This document shows, in pieces, positions 1 to 9,292 of a DNA stretch of 13,952 bases (position 1 is the stretch's first letter; every line of letters starts with the position of its first letter). Origin of the DNA: an uncultured Raoultella sp. (lineage in GTDB: Bacteria > Pseudomonadota > Gammaproteobacteria > Enterobacterales > Enterobacteriaceae); NCBI GenBank assembly GCA_900759445.1, contig CAAEVH010000015.1, positions 1 through 13,952 on the forward strand, in the 5' to 3' direction. Position numbers and translations under genes: made by a program. The notes under the pieces were generated by a model, which was not told the origin of the DNA, did no database searches, and saw only the letters and a list, made by a program, of their open reading frames with translations.

Positions 1-966
<966 letters not shown>

Positions 967-978
967 TCGAGCCCGGCC

Positions 979-1005
979 AAAAAACCCGCTGCGGCGGGTT
1001 TTTTT
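979..1005 (+). terminator. Rho-independent terminator of prs
   Basis: A 9-bp perfect stem, AAAACCCGC (981-989) pairing with GCGGGTTTT (994-1002), has a TGCG loop and runs into a T tract ending at 1005. It lies directly after the prs stop codon, so it should separate prs from dauA. Confidence 0.93.
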
Positions 1006-1090
1006 GTCTCTGAATCCAATTTGTATGACTAATGCCTCCTTCACCTGCCATTTAGTTGACAGATGATGCGCCCATGGATGAAACATTATT

Positions 1091-2770
1091 GTGAACAGAT
1101 TATTTTCCTCACATGTGATGCCTTTCCGCGCCCTCATCGATGCTTGCTGGAAAGAAAAATACACGCTGTCCCGTTTCACCCGCGATCTGATCGCCGGGAT
1201 CACGGTCGGGATTATTGCTATTCCTCTGGCAATGGCGTTGGCTATTGGCAGCGGTGTCGCGCCGCAGTATGGACTTTATACTGCCGCCGTCGCCGGGATT
1301 ATTATCGCCCTGACCGGCGGCTCGCGCTTTAGCGTATCCGGGCCAACCGCCGCCTTTGTGGTCATCCTCTATCCGGTGTCACAGCAGTTTGGCCTGGCCG
1401 GACTGCTGGTGGCGACGTTGATGTCCGGGGTCTTTTTAATTCTTTTCGGCCTCGCCCGCTTTGGCCGCTTAATTGAATATATCCCGCTGTCCGTTACCCT
1501 CGGGTTTACCTCCGGTATTGGTATCACTATCGGTACCATGCAGATAAAAGATTTTCTTGGTCTGCAGATGGCGCACGTTCCCGAGCACTATCTGCAGAAG
1601 GTCTCCGCCCTGGTCATGGCGCTGCCGACGGCCAATCCCGGCGATGCGGCGATTGGCGTAGTCACCCTTGGCACGCTGATCCTTTGGCCGCGTCTGGGGA
1701 TCCGCCTGCCCGGCCACCTGCCTGCGCTGCTGGCAGGCTGTGCGGTGATGGCGATCGTCAATCTTATGGGCGGCCACGTCGCGACCATCGGCTCTCAGTT
1801 CCACTATATTCTGGCTGACGGTAGCCAGGGTAACGGGATCCCGCAGCTGCTGCCGCAGCTGGTGCTGCCGTGGGATATGCCAGGCTCCGACTTTACGCTC
1901 AGCTGGGCGTCACTGCAGGCGCTGCTGCCGGCGGCCTTCTCGATGGCGATGCTCGGCGCGATTGAATCACTGCTGTGTGCGGTGGTGCTCGACGGGATGA
2001 CCGGCACTAAGCACAAAGCCAACAGCGAACTGATAGGTCAGGGTCTCGGCAATATCATCGCCCCTTTCTTTGGCGGGATTACCGCCACCGCCGCCATTGC
2101 CCGTTCAGCGGCTAACGTCCGCGCCGGCGCAACATCGCCGGTGTCCGCCGTTATCCATGCGCTGCTGGTCATTATGGCGCTGCTGGTGCTGGCGCCGCTG
2201 CTCTCCTGGCTTCCGCTGTCTGCGATGGCGGCGCTGCTGCTGATGGTGGCGTGGAATATGAGCGAGGCGCACAAGGTGGTGAATTTGCTGCGCTACGCGC
2301 CGAAGGACGACATCGTGGTGATGCTGATGTGCATGTCGCTGACCGTACTGTTTGATATGGTCATCGCTATCAGCGTCGGTATCGTACTGGCCTCGCTGCT
2401 GTTCATGCGCCGCATTGCGCGCATGACCCATCTGGCGCCGGTTAACGTTGATGTGCCCGACGATGTGCTGGTCCTGCGGGTTATCGGCCCCCTCTTCTTT
2501 GCCGCTGCCGAAGGGCTGTTTAACGATCTGGAAACGCGGATTGCAGGGAAGCGGATCGTGGTTCTGAAATGGGATGCGGTGCCGGTACTGGATGCCGGCG
2601 GGCTGGATGCCTTCCAGCGCTTCGTCAACAAACTGCCGGAAGGCTGTGAACTGCGCGTCTCTAATCTCGAGTTTCAGCCGCTGCGCACGCTGGCACGGGC
2701 GGGCGTTCAGCCGATTCCGGGGCGCCTGAGCTTCTATCCCGACCGTGCTGCCGCTCTGGCAGACATTTAA
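1091..2770 (+). CDS. dauA: C4-dicarboxylate transporter DauA (SLC26/SulP family)
   Basis: Inner-membrane transporter of the SLC26/SulP family; in E. coli DauA (formerly YchM) takes up succinate and other C4-dicarboxylates aerobically at acidic pH. The 559-aa product has the full family layout: a hydrophobic membrane domain from about residue 25 to 435 with the SulP hallmark region ([17 protein letters not shown], then [15 protein letters not shown]), and a C-terminal cytoplasmic STAS domain from about 445 to 555 ([21 protein letters not shown]). The start is a GTG giving [12 protein letters not shown], the same N terminus and length as the E. coli protein; the ribosome site before it is weak, and an ATG nine codons in (1118) is the only close alternative. 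It follows the prs terminator and probably has its own promoter. Nothing is broken. Confidence 0.95.
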   Translation: MNRLFSSHVMPFRALIDACWKEKYTLSRFTRDLIAGITVGIIAIPLAMALAIGSGVAPQYGLYTAAVAGIIIALTGGSRFSVSGPTAAFVVILYPVSQQFGLAGLLVATLMSGVFLILFGLARFGRLIEYIPLSVTLGFTSGIGITIGTMQIKDFLGLQMAHVPEHYLQKVSALVMALPTANPGDAAIGVVTLGTLILWPRLGIRLPGHLPALLAGCAVMAIVNLMGGHVATIGSQFHYILADGSQGNGIPQLLPQLVLPWDMPGSDFTLSWASLQALLPAAFSMAMLGAIESLLCAVVLDGMTGTKHKANSELIGQGLGNIIAPFFGGITATAAIARSAANVRAGATSPVSAVIHALLVIMALLVLAPLLSWLPLSAMAALLLMVAWNMSEAHKVVNLLRYAPKDDIVVMLMCMSLTVLFDMVIAISVGIVLASLLFMRRIARMTHLAPVNVDVPDDVLVLRVIGPLFFAAAEGLFNDLETRIAGKRIVVLKWDAVPVLDAGGLDAFQRFVNKLPEGCELRVSNLEFQPLRTLARAGVQPIPGRLSFYPDRAAALADI

Positions 2771-3028
2771 CTATCGTGACGCGGGCGCATGCGCCTGCGT
2801 CATCATCACGCCAGTTGCCTGCCGGAACCAGCCAGACGTCTCCGGCGTCATCCAGGTCCCTTTCATCAGGTGCGGTTCGCGCTCCATCGCAAAGCGGCAT
2901 TTTTGCTCAGTTTGTTCATAGTGAGGTAGCGTGCGGACGTTCATTCCGGCACGTCTCGCCGGTTCACCCACCTGATTAACATCACTGCGCCTGTTGTTCG
3001 ACCATAGCGCCACTCCGCCGCCTGACAT
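2771..3028 (-). CDS. Possible small protein, convergent with dauA, function unknown
   Basis: An 85-codon reverse-strand reading frame ends with a TAG that directly abuts the dauA stop (no gap), a tail-to-tail arrangement typical of compact bacterial genomes. I do not recognise the family. From Met29 onward ([18 protein letters not shown] and the following 39 residues) codon choice looks like real enterobacterial coding DNA, with G or C common in third positions, so a 57-aa product starting near 2944 is as likely as the full frame. No convincing Shine-Dalgarno precedes either start. The sequence is soluble, with several Met, Trp and His residues and no membrane segment or signal peptide. It may be a real small gene or only an open frame opposite GC-rich DNA; the confidence reflects that. 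Confidence 0.35.
   Translation of the reverse strand: MSGGGVALWSNNRRSDVNQVGEPARRAGMNVRTLPHYEQTEQKCRFAMEREPHLMKGTWMTPETSGWFRQATGVMMTQAHAPASR
2777..2802. other. Near-perfect 26-bp palindrome after dauA
   Basis: TGACGC-G-GGCGCATGCGCC-T-GCGTCA is self-complementary except for one G/T pair. It starts 7 bases after the dauA stop and overlaps the 3' end of the possible small convergent gene. There is no T tract on either side, so it is not a standard terminator, but it could stabilise mRNA 3' ends or act as a weak bidirectional stop. Confidence 0.6.
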
Positions 3029-3217
3029 TTCGTCAGGGTTAAGTGTTAAAGAGAAGGTATTGTATGGTGGAGGCGCAGCCCGGGCCGCAAACGCGTTGAG
3101 CCGAAGAAAAGAGGCGACGCGAAAGTAAAACAGCCAGCTACCGGGAAGGCAGCTGGCTGCAAATGAAGACGTTATGCAAGCGCACCCGCCGTGAGACGGC
3201 CGGCGCGGTGAACTGGC
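3021..3217. other. Intergenic stretch downstream of ychH
   Basis: This stretch lies between the possible small gene and the 3' end of ychH. It holds a small hairpin (CCTGAC 3021-3026 with GTCAGG 3032-3037) and the ychH terminator listed separately. An 11-codon forward frame starting at 3064 with AGAAGG in front was seen but is too short to call. No other gene is visible. Confidence 0.4.
3127..3159 (-). terminator. Rho-independent terminator of ychH
   Basis: Read on the reverse strand, a perfect 9-bp stem (CAGCCAGCT with AGCTGGCTG, plus-strand 3131-3139 and 3151-3159) with an 11-nt loop is followed by TTTT and then TTT a few bases on. It lies about 60 bases after the ychH stop and points in the right direction. 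Confidence 0.8.
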
Positions 3218-3493
3218 TTAGCTATGGCGGTGCTGATCGCGGCGGCAGCGTTTATCGTAATGGCGGACCCACCAGTATTTGTCGCAAACCTGTTCATGCC
3301 CGCCAACGCGCGCTCCTGCGAGCCAGAGAACGGCGCCGACAAAAATACTTAAAATCGCGCCATGAGCGAAGAACTGCGGCAGGTCAAGCTGCGGAAGCTG
3401 GTTTAAAATAGAGTAACCAACGCCAACAACCATGACGACCAATCCTAAACCCATCAGTACATTACCGAGTAACGAAGCGTTTCTGCGTTTCAT
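3218..3493 (-). CDS. ychH: Stress-induced inner-membrane protein YchH
   Basis: Small inner-membrane protein of 91 aa (92 in E. coli), linked in E. coli to stress responses; its molecular activity is not established. Two hydrophobic helices are visible, at about residues 9-28 (GNVLMGLGLVVMVVGVGYSI) and 43-62, followed by a short cysteine- and arginine-rich tail (EQVCDKYWWVRHYDKRCRR). The ATG at 3493 has a perfect GGAGGT (plus-strand 3499-3504) five bases upstream. It lies between dauA and pth on the opposite strand, exactly as in E. coli. The upstream region carries a class II CRP-type promoter, listed separately, so expression should rise when glucose is absent. No defects are seen. Confidence 0.95.
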   Translation of the reverse strand: MKRRNASLLGNVLMGLGLVVMVVGVGYSILNQLPQLDLPQFFAHGAILSIFVGAVLWLAGARVGGHEQVCDKYWWVRHYDKRCRRDQHRHS

Positions 3494-3548
3494 ATGTCAC
3501 CTCCGGAACCTTGGGTTACCTGGGAATATCCCCAAAACTTATAGGTCT

Positions 3549-3591
3549 AGTATAGACAATGGGGATAAGGTTGATTGCGTCGGCGATCACA
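3549..3591 (-). promoter_or_regulatory. CRP-dependent class II promoter of ychH
   Basis: On the reverse strand a -10 box TATACT (plus 3549-3554) has only a poor -35 (CAATCA at a 17-bp spacing). A CRP-like site, TGTGA-N6-ACGCA (plus 3576-3591, 8 of 10 core bases), is centred 41.5 bp before the inferred start at 3542. Poor -35 plus a site at -41.5 is the classic class II CRP layout. Known: ychH is a CRP target in E. coli, as I recall it. Inferred: the exact start site. Confidence 0.7.
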
Positions 3592-3702
3592 TTAGTTAAT
3601 ATCAAATCAACAAAAACTTACAAATAACTTACTGAACAACATCAAATTCTAATGGTTCATAAGGGTAATTATCTCTTTCCCCGCCGTTGAGGCGGCAGAA
3701 TT

Positions 3703-3731
3703 TTGTCAACCGCCTCGGCAAACAGTACACT
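3703..3731 (+). promoter_or_regulatory. Sigma70 promoter of pth
   Basis: TTGTCA (3703-3708) and TACACT (3726-3731) are separated by exactly 17 bp, a near-consensus pair. The start would fall near 3738, giving a leader of about 28 nt before the pth GTG at 3766. Confidence 0.75.
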
Positions 3732-3765
3732 ACGCGCCAGAGAACGACCCAAGCAGGATAGAAAA

Positions 3766-4350
3766 GTGACGATAAAACTGATTGTCGGCCTGGCAAACCC
3801 CGGCGCAGAATACGCGGCGACCCGGCACAATGCTGGTGCCTGGTACGTAGATTTACTGGCTGACCGCCATCGCGCCCCGCTGCGCGAAGAGAGCAAATTC
3901 TTCGGTTACACCTCGCGGATTAACCTTGCCGGCGAAGATGTCCGCCTGTTGGTCCCGACCACCTTTATGAATCTCAGCGGCAAAGCCGTGGCGGCGATCG
4001 CCACCTTCTACCGCATTAATCCGGATGAGATTCTGGTGGCGCACGATGAGCTGGATCTGCCGCCCGGGGTGGCAAAATTTAAGCTCGGTGGCGGCCACGG
4101 CGGCCACAACGGTCTGAAAGATATCATCAGCAAGCTCGGTAATAACCCCAACTTTCATCGCTTACGTGTCGGAATTGGCCATCCGGGCGATAAAAACAAG
4201 GTTGTCGGCTTTGTGCTGGGTAAACCTCCGACGAGCGAACAGAAACTGATTGATGAAGCCGTTGACGAAGCGGCGCGTTGCACCGAGGTGTGGCTGAAAG
4301 AAGGTCTCACCAAAGCGACCAACCGTTTACACGCTTTTAAAGCGCAATAA
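3766..4350 (+). CDS. pth: Peptidyl-tRNA hydrolase
   Basis: Cleaves the ester bond of peptidyl-tRNA that drops off the ribosome, recycling tRNA; essential in E. coli. The product is 194 aa, the same as E. coli Pth. Active-site and substrate residues are all visible (Met counted as 1): Asn11 in GLANPG, the catalytic His21 in RHNAG, Asn69 in TTFMNLSG, Asp94 in [10 protein letters not shown] and Asn115 in GGHNG. The frame is open upstream to an ATG at 3703, but the GTG at 3766 (VTIKLIVGL) matches the family N terminus and has AGGA (3755-3758) at a 7-base spacing, so I use it. A good sigma70 promoter lies just upstream, and ychF follows 117 bases downstream. Confidence 0.96.
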   Translation: MTIKLIVGLANPGAEYAATRHNAGAWYVDLLADRHRAPLREESKFFGYTSRINLAGEDVRLLVPTTFMNLSGKAVAAIATFYRINPDEILVAHDELDLPPGVAKFKLGGGHGGHNGLKDIISKLGNNPNFHRLRVGIGHPGDKNKVVGFVLGKPPTSEQKLIDEAVDEAARCTEVWLKEGLTKATNRLHAFKAQ

Positions 4351-4385
4351 CCGGTCGACGTGCGGAATTTTTGCCGCGCACGGTG

Positions 4386-4391
4386 TATAAT
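4386..4391 (+). promoter_or_regulatory. Consensus -10 element upstream of ychF
   Basis: A perfect TATAAT lies 77 bases before the ychF start, but I find no good -35 at 16-18 bp. It suggests that ychF has its own start point besides any readthrough from pth. Confidence 0.5.
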
Positions 4392-4467
4392 AGCCAAAGC
4401 TATTTACTTTTCTGCAATCTGTTCACTGTAACAGGTTGATTATCCAAAGATTAAGGTGATTTAAATC

Positions 4468-5562
4468 ATGGGATTCAAATGCGGTATCGTCGGTTTGCCC
4501 AACGTCGGCAAATCCACCCTGTTCAATGCGCTCACCAAAGCGGGTATTGAAGCGGCCAACTTCCCCTTCTGTACCATTGAGCCGAACACCGGTGTCGTGC
4601 CGATGCCCGATCCGCGTCTGGACAAGCTGGCTGAAATCGTCAAACCACAGCGCATTCTGCCGACCACCATGGAATTCGTCGACATCGCGGGCCTGGTGAA
4701 AGGCGCGTCCAAAGGCGAAGGCCTGGGTAACCAGTTCCTGACCAACATCCGTGAAACCGAAGCTATCGGTCACGTGGTGCGCTGCTTCGAGAACGACAAC
4801 ATCATCCACGTGAATAACAAAGTGGATCCGGCAGACGACATCGATGTGATCAACACCGAGCTGGCGCTTTCCGACCTCGATACCTGCGAACGCGCGATTC
4901 ACCGCGTACAGAAGAAAGCGAAAGGCGGCGATAAAGACGCGAAAGCTGAGCTGGCGGCGCTGGAAAAATGCCTGCCGCAGCTGGAAAATGCCGGCATGCT
5001 GCGCGCGCTGAAAAACCTGACCGAAGAAGACAAGGCCGCCATCAAATACCTGAGCTTCCTGACGCTGAAGCCGACTATGTACATCGCTAACGTGAACGAA
5101 GACGGTTTTGAGAATAACCCGTACCTCGATAAAGTTCGCGAGATCGCCGCAGCTGAAGGCTCCGTAGTGGTCGCCGTGTGCGCTGCTGTCGAGTCTGATA
5201 TCGCTGAACTGGACGATGCCGACCGCGATGAGTTCATGGCCGAACTGGGTCTTGAAGAGCCGGGCCTGAACCGCGTGATCCGTGCTGGTTACGAGCTGCT
5301 GAACCTGCAGACCTACTTTACCGCTGGCGTCAAAGAAGTTCGCGCGTGGACTATCCCTGTTGGCGCTACCGCTCCGCAGGCGGCAGGCAAAATCCACACC
5401 GACTTCGAAAAAGGCTTTATCCGCGCCCAGACCATCGCCTATGAAGACTTTATTACTTACAAAGGTGAGCAAGGGGCAAAAGAAGCCGGTAAGATGCGCG
5501 CCGAAGGGAAAGACTACATCGTTAAAGATGGCGACGTCATGAACTTCCTGTTCAACGTCTAA
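4468..5562 (+). CDS. ychF: Ribosome-associated P-loop ATPase YchF (Obg/OLA1 family)
   Basis: Cytosolic nucleotide-binding protein that associates with ribosomes; unlike other Obg-family proteins it prefers ATP, and it is linked to redox stress and translation start control. The product is 364 aa (363 in E. coli, the extra residue being near 182). Motifs: P-loop GLPNVGKST (9-17), G3 DIAGLVKG (72-79), and NVNE (208-211) where a GTPase would have NKxD, the feature that goes with ATP use. The C-terminal TGS domain covers about 278-361. The ATG has AAGGTG (4453-4458) nine bases upstream. It is the last core gene of this block, paired with pth as in most enterobacteria, and a strong terminator follows. 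Confidence 0.97.
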   Translation: MGFKCGIVGLPNVGKSTLFNALTKAGIEAANFPFCTIEPNTGVVPMPDPRLDKLAEIVKPQRILPTTMEFVDIAGLVKGASKGEGLGNQFLTNIRETEAIGHVVRCFENDNIIHVNNKVDPADDIDVINTELALSDLDTCERAIHRVQKKAKGGDKDAKAELAALEKCLPQLENAGMLRALKNLTEEDKAAIKYLSFLTLKPTMYIANVNEDGFENNPYLDKVREIAAAEGSVVVAVCAAVESDIAELDDADRDEFMAELGLEEPGLNRVIRAGYELLNLQTYFTAGVKEVRAWTIPVGATAPQAAGKIHTDFEKGFIRAQTIAYEDFITYKGEQGAKEAGKMRAEGKDYIVKDGDVMNFLFNV

Positions 5563-5594
5563 ATAAAATCTGCTGTCTCATGAGGTTTCGCTGA

Positions 5595-5682
5595 ATCTCA
5601 TAACAACGGCAAAACCCTATAAAATCCACGCAATTGCGTGGATTTTTCATTTCACAGAGTCTCAATTCATCTCGTAACAACG
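5595..5682. repeat. 14-bp direct repeat pair flanking the ychF terminator
   Basis: ATCTCATAACAACG (5595-5608) recurs as ATCTCGTAACAACG (5669-5682), 13 of 14 bases identical and 74 bp apart, and the bases after each copy also look alike (GGCAAAA and CAGTCAAAA). The pair sits at the edge where the core block ends. Confidence 0.5.
5621..5648 (+). terminator. Rho-independent terminator of ychF
   Basis: A perfect 11-bp stem AAAATCCACGC (5621-5631) / GCGTGGATTTT (5636-5646) has an AATT loop and ends in a T tract. It is symmetric enough to work in both directions. Confidence 0.9.
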
Positions 5683-5758
5683 CAGTCAAAAATGAGTAAT
5701 TGGATGAGTAAAACATTATTCCATCTTTATTTTAGGTGAGTTTGTAAGCACACCCGTT

Positions 5759-6600
5759 TTAGTTCCACACATTTTTTGAGATTTCCGGGTTTTGAGCCAT
5801 CAGCCGGTACTCGTCCGGCGTCAGGTTATTCAGGGACTCACGGGGGCGCTCATTGTTATATTCAGCCAGCGCTCTGTAATTCCCCGCGCTTCATTCAGCA
5901 TTCTGAACAGATAAAAATCCAGTATTTCTGTCTGGTACGTCCGGTTGAACCGTTCGATAAAGGCATTCTGCGTTGGCTTACCAGGCCTGATAAAGTCCAG
6001 CATCACCCCGCGTTCTCCCGACCATTGTGCCAGGGCCAGCGACACCAGTTCCGGTCCGTTATCCATCCGCATCTTCAGCGGATATCCACGGTTTACCGCT
6101 ATCCTTGCGAGCACCCGTTCCCCCCGTTCGGGATACTCAGGTCGATTTCTATCACCAGCGCTTCACGATTAAAATCATCCACCACATTGAAGGTCCGAAA
6201 GCGCCTGCCGCAGACCAGCGCATCGCGCATAAAATCGATAGACCAACTTTGGTTTAACGCTTCTGGCGTGGCCAGTGGTGCTGGGTTACGCACCGGCAAA
6301 CGCGGCTTTCCTTTACGACGAAAATTCAGCTTTAACAGGCAGTAAATTCGATGGACACGATTATGGTTCCAGACTGTGCCCTACCTGCGAAGCACCTGAA
6401 ACAGCTTCTTGAAACCATATCGCGGATAACGTTCTACCAGCTCAGTCAGTGCCAGGATCACCAGTTCATCCCGGCGGGTGTCAGGCTAGTAAAGGTACGC
6501 GCTCCTGCTCAGCGATAACATCCTGCATGCCTGGCGTAAGCTTATGGAAAATTGCGCCGTCAGATAGCTGACATGCTCACGCTTTATCGCCGGTTTTAAA
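5759..6600 (-). pseudogene. Broken IS3-family transposase OrfB
   Basis: The DDE integrase half of the transposase, recognisable across three frames. Readable pieces in order are: KREHVSYLTAQFSISLRQA, then an in-frame TAG at 6486-6488, ALTELVERYPRYGFKKL, a second TAG at 6381-6383, a piece with first catalytic Asp in SIDFMRDAL, a deletion/frameshift near 6120, a piece with the second Asp in MRMDNGPELVS and the Glu in NAFIERFNRT, and a last frameshift near 5870 before ERPRESLNNLTPDEYRLM and the natural stop at 5759. All three DDE residues survive, but no continuous protein can be made. Decay is much further along than in the second IS of the window. Confidence 0.85.
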
Positions 6601-6842
6601 GCATTTTTCAATAACGTCTTTCAGGGCGCGGCATTCCAGACTCAAGTCGGCAAACATTTGTTTGAACCGACGGTTCTCGTCTTCCAGCTCCTTGAGCTTT
6701 TTAATATCAGCCGCTTCCATCCCACCATATTTCGCCTTCCAAGCTGGCTGGCCTAGCGGCAGACATCTTTGACGGTCCGGCCTGCTTCGACGGACTTCAG
6801 TACAGTGATGATCTGGTGCTCAGTAAATCGGGCTTTGCGCAT
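6577..6842 (-). pseudogene. Broken IS3-family OrfA
   Basis: Helix-turn-helix half of the transposase. It starts at an ATG with AAGGAG upstream and reads MRKARFTEHQIITVLKSVEA and on to DVCR, then meets a TAG (6753-6755). A frame change soon after brings in the conserved coiled-coil part (MEAADIKKLKELEDENRRF) and ends near 6577, where OrfA would normally slip into OrfB. The stretch between the HTH and the coiled coil is shortened compared with intact relatives. Confidence 0.8.
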
Positions 6843-6921
6843 GGTGATCTCCTTAAAGGACATATTCAGTATGTCTGAAGATCTCTAAAAGTGAATAGTC
6901 CGATTAAGCGGAATACTTACA

Positions 6922-7153
6922 TATTCAATCAAGCCCCCCTGATATTATTGTCAACACTCAGAGTTGGAGCTCACTATTCCAATAATAATAACAATATAGT
7001 AAAACTGAGCAATATTCTATTAAACATGTACCTTGATGAAAAATCTCTTTACAGCATCAGAAAGCGCGATTGCTTTCGCAACCACGCTTTTAATGATTGA
7101 TATAAATTTTCGTATAGAAGTGCTAAGCAGAAACTATATTTATAGAATAGTAA
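6922..7153. other. AT-rich spacer between IS and transporter operon
   Basis: The 232 bases between the IS end and the binding-protein stop codon are AT-rich. There is a 6-bp stem (GAAAGC/GCTTTC near 7058-7075) but no clear terminator with a U run for the transporter operon, and no gene I can support. Catabolic genes that might once have followed the operon are absent here. Confidence 0.4.
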
Positions 7154-8158
7154 TTATTTTCGCATCTGTAACAATTTATCGGCATTATCAGTAGTAACTT
7201 CAGTCCATGGGATTTCATACATTTTTGACTGACCATCATTCCATTTCAGGGTTTCACTATACTGGGACCAAACAGGAGACTGCGGCTTGTAATCTTTACC
7301 TTTAACAGCACGTAGAGCGACATCAATTGCCCCCTGCATCTGTGCCCGACCATCCTGCAAAATAGACATCATCTCACCATTTTTCACCAAACGAAGCGCA
7401 TCAGAGACACCATCTACGCCAGCAATTGCAAAATCTTTAACATTCAGACCAGAACCTTTAATGGCTTCAATCGCTCCCAGAGCCATTTCATCGTTTTGAC
7501 CAATGACTCCATTGATTTTACCCCGATGTTTTTGTAACCAGTTCTCCATCAGGGGCATAGCTTCAGCCCTTGACCAGTTTGCAGTCTTACGCTCAAGAAC
7601 GGTGATTTTTCCTGGGCCGCACTCCTTAATTGCCTGATCGTTCCCCTGACCACGTTGAATTTGACCTGAAATACCAATCGGTCCTTCAAGGATCACCACA
7701 TTGCCCTGGCAATGCATTTTGTTCAGGACAGCCTTCGCTTCAAGATACCCTCCCTTAATGTCATCCGAAACTACTTCGCTGGTTGCTTTATCAGTATTTA
7801 AACGAGAGTTAGTCACTACTACAGGAATACCGGCTTCGTTGGCCATCGTGACAACATCTACATTAGCTTCAAAATCGGCAGGGTTGACAATAATGGCATC
7901 ATAATGGGTACGAATAGCTGTTTCTGCCTGGTTATTTTGAACCATAGGATCGTAACGCCCATCAAAAACAGTTACCGTGGCATCTCCACTCTTAATCGCA
8001 GGATGATCCTGTGCAGCTTTTTCCATTAACTGAACAAACTCTGCTTTCATGCCATACATCAATACAGCAATTTTTACTGGTGCAGCCTGAACCGCTGTCG
8101 CGGGAAGAGATAAAGCCAGAATGGTCGCAAGCAGGTTTAACTTCATCGAATTTTTCAT
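7154..8158 (-). CDS. Periplasmic sugar-binding protein of a CUT2 ABC importer
   Basis: Substrate-binding protein of the ribose/galactose type (periplasmic binding protein, RbsB-like fold) that would hand a sugar to the adjacent permease. From the ATG at 8158 it is 334 aa, and GAGGAG (plus 8164-8169) stands five bases upstream; a longer frame to 8191 lacks such a site. A typical signal peptide covers residues 1-25 (MKNSMKLNLLATILALSLPA, cleavage after AVQA). The mature part starts APVKIAVLMYG and shows the family pattern: YDAIIVNPADFEANVD, then GIPVVVTNSR, then GQNDEMALGAIEAI, and AGVDGVSDAL in the second lobe. The ligand cannot be told from the sequence; other pentoses, polyols or inositols are as possible as ribose. 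It is last in the operon, 59 bases after the permease. Confidence 0.9.
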   Translation of the reverse strand: MKNSMKLNLLATILALSLPATAVQAAPVKIAVLMYGMKAEFVQLMEKAAQDHPAIKSGDATVTVFDGRYDPMVQNNQAETAIRTHYDAIIVNPADFEANVDVVTMANEAGIPVVVTNSRLNTDKATSEVVSDDIKGGYLEAKAVLNKMHCQGNVVILEGPIGISGQIQRGQGNDQAIKECGPGKITVLERKTANWSRAEAMPLMENWLQKHRGKINGVIGQNDEMALGAIEAIKGSGLNVKDFAIAGVDGVSDALRLVKNGEMMSILQDGRAQMQGAIDVALRAVKGKDYKPQSPVWSQYSETLKWNDGQSKMYEIPWTEVTTDNADKLLQMRK

Positions 8159-8217
8159 TTCAACTCCTCGTAGGGTATTAGTGTTATTCACTTAAGTAAA
8201 AAATAAATTTCCAAAAC

Positions 8218-9255
8218 TCACTCACGGGTTTGCTTACGGGACGGATCGAGCATGACAGCGAATACAATCAGGGCACCTTTAATAATTTGCTGGTAATAAG
8301 ACTGAACACCGAGCAAATCAAGACCATTATTCATCACGCCGATAATCAATACTCCAAATAATGTTCCTCGCAATGTCCCGATCCCGCCAGCCATACTCGT
8401 ACCACCAATCACTACAGCAGCAATTGCATCCAGCTCATAGGAAGCCCCTGCGCCAGTTTGTGCAGAGCCGGTTCGCGCTGTTAAAATAAGACCAGCAATA
8501 GCAGCCAATGCACCGCATAGTGTGTATACAACAACTTTTATTCGCAGCACATTAATACCGGATGTGCGTGCACTTTTCTCATTACCACCTACTGCGTAAA
8601 CATAACGGCCAAAGGTCATCTTATTCAGAACAAACCATGCAATGAAAAACAGGGCCAAGAAAATCAACACGGGTACAGGGATACCAAGTACGTAACCATT
8701 TCCTAGCCAGCGAAAATCATTATTCAGCTGAGAAACTGGGTTTCCATCTGTGGTTAATAATGTAAGTCCGCGAGCGGCAGACAACATTCCCATTGTCACA
8801 ATGAATGGCTGCAACCGATATTTACCTAAAACAATGCCATTAAGGAATCCACATGCAAGGCCAATTCCTACCGCAACCGCAACAGGCATTAACAATGACC
8901 AGTTGCTTCCTCCTATTGCCATCGATGAACTCGATGTTGCAAACCGCGCGGCAACAATTCCTGCTAACCCCAACACGGACCCCACAGATAAATCAACTCC
9001 CGCAGTAATAATAACGAAAGTCATACCAATAGCTAAAATTCCATTAATAGATATCTGACGGAGCACTATCAATGTATTTTCGCGAGACAAAAAGTAGTTT
9101 TCCCCCCAGGTACCATTCGCAACAGCCCACTCACCACCAAGGGCAATAACTAAGCACAAACCTATAAATGCAAAAATAATCCCGTATTGATTAATCATTT
9201 TTTTAAAACTATCGGCATGCAGGAAGGCCTGCATGGAGGATATATAGATATTCAT
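8218..9255 (-). CDS. Permease of a CUT2 sugar ABC importer (RbsC-like)
   Basis: Inner-membrane subunit of the importer (branched-chain/ribose permease superfamily, BPD_transp_2), 345 aa. About eight to ten hydrophobic segments are visible. Family landmarks are GMTFVIITAGVDLSVGSVLG (about 78-97) and, near the cytoplasmic loop that meets the ATPase, ELDAIAAVVIGGTSMAGGIG (about 277-296), plus GRYVYAVGGNEKSARTSGIN in the middle, all typical of RbsC relatives. The ATG at 9255 has GGAG six bases upstream, and the gene starts 37 bases after the ATPase stop. The N terminus, with MNIYISSMQAFLHADSF before the first helix, is somewhat long. It shares the low GC of its neighbours. Confidence 0.92.
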   Translation of the reverse strand: MNIYISSMQAFLHADSFKKMINQYGIIFAFIGLCLVIALGGEWAVANGTWGENYFLSRENTLIVLRQISINGILAIGMTFVIITAGVDLSVGSVLGLAGIVAARFATSSSSMAIGGSNWSLLMPVAVAVGIGLACGFLNGIVLGKYRLQPFIVTMGMLSAARGLTLLTTDGNPVSQLNNDFRWLGNGYVLGIPVPVLIFLALFFIAWFVLNKMTFGRYVYAVGGNEKSARTSGINVLRIKVVVYTLCGALAAIAGLILTARTGSAQTGAGASYELDAIAAVVIGGTSMAGGIGTLRGTLFGVLIIGVMNNGLDLLGVQSYYQQIIKGALIVFAVMLDPSRKQTRE

Positions 9256-9292
9256 ACATGCTCCGGAAAAGGAATGTTAATTGGGTTTACAG

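Larger units (their letters stand above)
5743..6921 (-). mobile_element. Degenerate IS3-family insertion sequence (two-frame transposase)
   Basis: A 1179-bp element read on the reverse strand. Both ends begin TGTAAG (5743 onward, and the reverse complement ending at 6921); about 11 of the first 16 terminal bases agree. It contains an orfA and an orfB of the IS3 type, close to the IS407-like group judging by OrfA wording (GGM..AADIKKLKELEDENRR) and OrfB motifs. Each frame has several lesions, so it cannot move by itself. Flanks GAGTT (left) and TATTC (right) do not match, so no target duplication remains, which points to an old insertion or to a recombination between copies. The subgroup is my inference. 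Confidence 0.85.

Noticed and set aside
1056..1084. Perfect TTGACA upstream of dauA as its promoter
   Set aside because: The matching -10 position reads TGAAAC, which is poor, and the start would fall on the GTG itself. I do not call it.
3064..3099. 11-codon forward peptide followed by a hairpin, as a leader peptide
   Set aside because: The hairpin fits better as the reverse-strand ychH terminator and no regulated gene follows on the forward strand.
3681..3704. Short hairpin CCGCC/GGCGG followed by TTTT as a terminator before pth
   Set aside because: The stem has only five pairs and the T run belongs to the pth -35 region.
4423..5472. 349-codon reverse frame opposite ychF
   Set aside because: Shadow of ychF, which is certain from its motifs and length.
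5776..6345. 189-codon forward frame
   Set aside because: It is the opposite strand of the transposase pseudogene; the reverse strand gives clear DDE transposase motifs.
6891..7100. 69-codon forward frame across the right end of the first IS
   Set aside because: It starts inside the IS terminus, is AT-rich and low complexity (five Asn in a row), and has no ribosome site.
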